Shown here: in pieces, positions 62,461-64,000 of the stretch
Layout: every line of letters starts with the position of its first letter
How positions within the stretch are numbered: position 1 is the stretch's first letter
Assembly (NCBI RefSeq): GCF_900105595.1
Contig: NZ_LT629784.1
Coordinates: forward strand, 744,001 to 808,000
Source of the DNA: Stappia sp. ES.058
Lineage (GTDB): Bacteria; Pseudomonadota; Alphaproteobacteria; Rhizobiales; Stappiaceae
DNA: 64,000 bases
Direction: 5' to 3'
Notes under the pieces: generated by a model
Told to the model about the DNA's origin: nothing
Database searches by the model: none
What the model saw: the letters and a program-made list of their open reading frames with translations, nothing else
Position numbers and translations under genes: made by a program

Positions 62461-63342
62461 GTGACCGTGATCGCCTTCGTCGGATCTGTGTTTTCCCCCT
62501 ATTACGCCTGGGCGGGACGGCGCGATCCGGAGAATCACGTCGCCGTCAATGTCGCGCTCTATTCCGCCGATCGTCCGCGCTGGGCGATGACGGAGCGCAA
62601 CCGTACGGCCCTCGCTCGCTCATCGCTGTCGTTTCGGGTCGGTCCGAGCCACCTGCGGTGGGACGACGACGGCGGGCTGACACTCGACTTCGATGAGGTC
62701 GCATTACCGTTTCCGGGCGCGGGATGGCTGCCGGGTCGCATTCGCGGCACGATTCGTCTCGTGCCCAGGGTTGTGACGGGCACGGTCTTTGATGTTGACG
62801 ACAGGGGCGCGCATCGCTGGTGGCCGATTGCGCCGGCCGCCGAAATCGACGTCGCCCTGGTGCAGGGAGGGCCGTCCTGGCGCGGCCATGGGTATCTCGA
62901 CAGCAACTGGGGTGCCGAGCCGCTGGAAACCGGCTTTCGGCGCTGGGACTGGGCACGTGGACGCCTGGGCGACGGCCGCACCGCGATTCTCTACGATGCG
63001 TCCTGCCGCTCGGGGGCGCGGCGCGAACTGGCGCTCTGCATCGGATCAGACGGAGCGATCGAACGCCGTGCGTTGCCAGAGCCAAGGTCGCTTGGGCGCG
63101 GAACCTGGGGGGTGGAGCGCTATATGCACGCCGACGCGGACGGGGACCCCCGTCTTGTCCGCGCGCTGGAGGACGGGCCGTTCTACACCAGGGCCATCGT
63201 GGAAAGCCGGATCTGGGGCGAGCCGGTGACGGCGATGCACGAGACGTTTTCCGGAGATCGCTTCGCCCGCCCGCTCGTCAAGATGATGCTGCCGTTCCGC
63301 ATGCCCCGTCGAAGCGGCCGGTCTTTGCGCCCGGCCGAGTGA
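62461..63342 (+). CDS. crtC: Carotenoid 1,2-hydratase (hydroxyneurosporene synthase) CrtC, start uncertain
   Basis: The conserved core AFVGSVFSPYYAWAGRRDPENHVAVNVALYS and HGYLDSNWGAEPLETGFRRWDW identify CrtC, which adds water to the psi end. A GTG at 62461 is given as start. In the same frame upstream, PVPPGGYLWWYLDGLSACGRHA looks like a normal CrtC N-terminus, but the frame has no ATG, GTG or TTG between 62095 and 62460, while crtD stops at 62440. The true start may be an unusual codon or the upstream segment may be lost. Confidence 0.88.
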   Translation: MTVIAFVGSVFSPYYAWAGRRDPENHVAVNVALYSADRPRWAMTERNRTALARSSLSFRVGPSHLRWDDDGGLTLDFDEVALPFPGAGWLPGRIRGTIRLVPRVVTGTVFDVDDRGAHRWWPIAPAAEIDVALVQGGPSWRGHGYLDSNWGAEPLETGFRRWDWARGRLGDGRTAILYDASCRSGARRELALCIGSDGAIERRALPEPRSLGRGTWGVERYMHADADGDPRLVRALEDGPFYTRAIVESRIWGEPVTAMHETFSGDRFARPLVKMMLPFRMPRRSGRSLRPAE

Positions 63343-63349
63343 CGGCAGC

Positions 63350-63502
63350 TCAGTCGAGCGTTTTTTTCTTCCGCGCGTTTTCATCGTCGCGGGCCTTGCG
63401 GGCCTTCATGTCGCGCTTGAGACTGCGCAATTGCCAGACGCCGAAGGCCCCGACGGCAAGGGCGGTGAGCACAAGCTCCACCAGGCCGAGATAGTTGCCC
63501 AT
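63350..63502 (-). CDS. 50-residue single-helix membrane protein
   Basis: An ATG follows a GGCGGAGCT ribosome-like site and encodes 50 residues: MGNYLGLVELVLTALAVGAF forms one membrane helix, then QLRSLKRDMKARKARDDEN and a Lys-rich end. It starts 4 bp after the crtB stop and shares its strand, so it is probably cotranscribed. It is too short for usual ORF cutoffs. Function is unknown. Confidence 0.65.
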   Translation of the reverse strand: MGNYLGLVELVLTALAVGAFGVWQLRSLKRDMKARKARDDENARKKKTLD

Positions 63503-63506
63503 CTGT

Positions 63507-64000
63507 TCAGCTCCGCCCGCGCGCGGCTGACATCAGCGCGCGTTCCCGCCGCTCCGTGGTGGCGAGAAGGTCCAGCACCCGTCCGAACTTCTCGTCGAAG
63601 CCGCGCGGTTCCGGGACCGATTCCGGGCAACTGCACGCCTCGACCAGATGCAGCACGCTCTCGTGCGGCGCCAGGCCGAGCGCGTTTGCGGACGGGAACG
63701 GCGTCGCGGCCGCGAAAAGCAGCAGGCGAACCTTGGCGGCGCGGCTGGTGACCGCGCGCCGGGTGATGCTGTCATGTCCGTTTTCGGCAATCGCCCGCCC
63801 GATGTCGCGGTAGATCAGGCCGGCGCTGCGAATTGCCGGCCGGCAGTCGAGCGGCAGGCCGCCGATGCCGGCACGCGCGCGGGCATAATGCGCATCGGCC
63901 GCCGACAGAAGCCGCGCCACCACCCGCGCCAGGGCAGGCGAGGGGCGTGGATCGCGGATGAGGGTGTCCGCCGACAGGCCCTCTTCCGCCAGCCAGTCGC
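63507..64000 (-). CDS. crtB: Phytoene synthase CrtB, C-terminal part
   Basis: The gene runs past the right edge; about 164 C-terminal residues are visible. SAADAHYARARAGIGGLPLDCRPAIRSAGLIYRDIGRAI is characteristic of the end of bacterial CrtB. The Asp-rich catalytic motifs lie outside. It would condense two GGPP to phytoene. crtI is expected further right. Confidence 0.9.
   Translation of the reverse strand, partial: DWLAEEGLSADTLIRDPRPSPALARVVARLLSAADAHYARARAGIGGLPLDCRPAIRSAGLIYRDIGRAIAENGHDSITRRAVTSRAAKVRLLLFAAATPFPSANALGLAPHESVLHLVEACSCPESVPEPRGFDEKFGRVLDLLATTERRERALMSAARGRS

Noticed and set aside
63046..63384. Minus-strand open frame opposite crtC
   Set aside because: Overlaps the conserved CrtC C-terminus and the 50-residue gene; no ribosome site or domain.

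Overview
The window is about 64 kb of GC-rich DNA from an alphaproteobacterium and is dominated by a large photosynthesis gene cluster (PGC) for bacteriochlorophyll a, spheroidene/spirilloxanthin-type carotenoids and a type II reaction centre with LH1. PufQ, the PpsR/AerR regulators, the bchFNBHLM-lhaA-puhABC-acsF-puhE-hemA-idi order and the crtEF-bchCXYZ-pufQBALMC order all point to Alphaproteobacteria. PufC in place of PufX, and the oxygen-dependent cyclase AcsF, suggest a non-Rhodobacter purple bacterium or an aerobic anoxygenic phototroph. The malonate TRAP operon resembles that of rhizobial relatives. Genus cannot be fixed from the sequence alone.

1-22.5 kb is a general metabolic region: two tiny membrane proteins, an ABC-F ATPase, a GntR-controlled peptide-type ABC importer (SBP, two permeases, fused double ATPase), an L,D-transpeptidase, a GntR-controlled malonate operon (TRAP transporter, malonyl-CoA decarboxylase, malonyl-CoA synthetase) with a perfect TTGTATACAA operator, a periplasmic rhodanese, a soluble globin-coupled chemoreceptor ending in a zinc-binding CZB domain, a HerA-like ATPase, a MITE-like element and an ATP-grasp enzyme. 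22.5-26.8 kb is a transition zone: a cytochrome P450 whose promoter carries a PpsR-type TGT-N12-ACA palindrome, a membrane protein, TspO, two related coiled-coil proteins and a small membrane protein.

26.8-64 kb is the PGC. Leftward bchP, a PucC-family transporter gene and bchG are followed by ppsR and aerR, also leftward. From 33 to 49.4 kb, bchF-N-B-H-L-M-lhaA-puhA-B-C-orf-acsF-puhE-hemA-idi run rightward with many ATGA overlaps, as one superoperon. It converges on the leftward superoperon crtE-crtF-bchC-X-Y-Z-pufQ-B-A-L-M-C at a strong terminator near 49.6 kb. crtD-crtC diverge from crtE. A 50-residue membrane protein gene and the 3' end of crtB close the window.

PpsR-type palindromes sit where expected: a pair with exactly 8 bp spacing at bchC, a pair with the same spacing between crtE and crtD, a close pair before bchG, one in the aerR-bchF gap, and one before the P450. 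The superoperons should therefore be coordinately repressed by PpsR with AerR as light/B12-linked antirepressor. hemA and idi supply tetrapyrrole and isoprenoid precursors to the bch and crt enzymes; Puh and LhaA proteins assemble the reaction centre and LH1. pucBA (LH2), bchI, bchD and crtA are not in this window, and crtI is not seen; the last genes may lie just outside.
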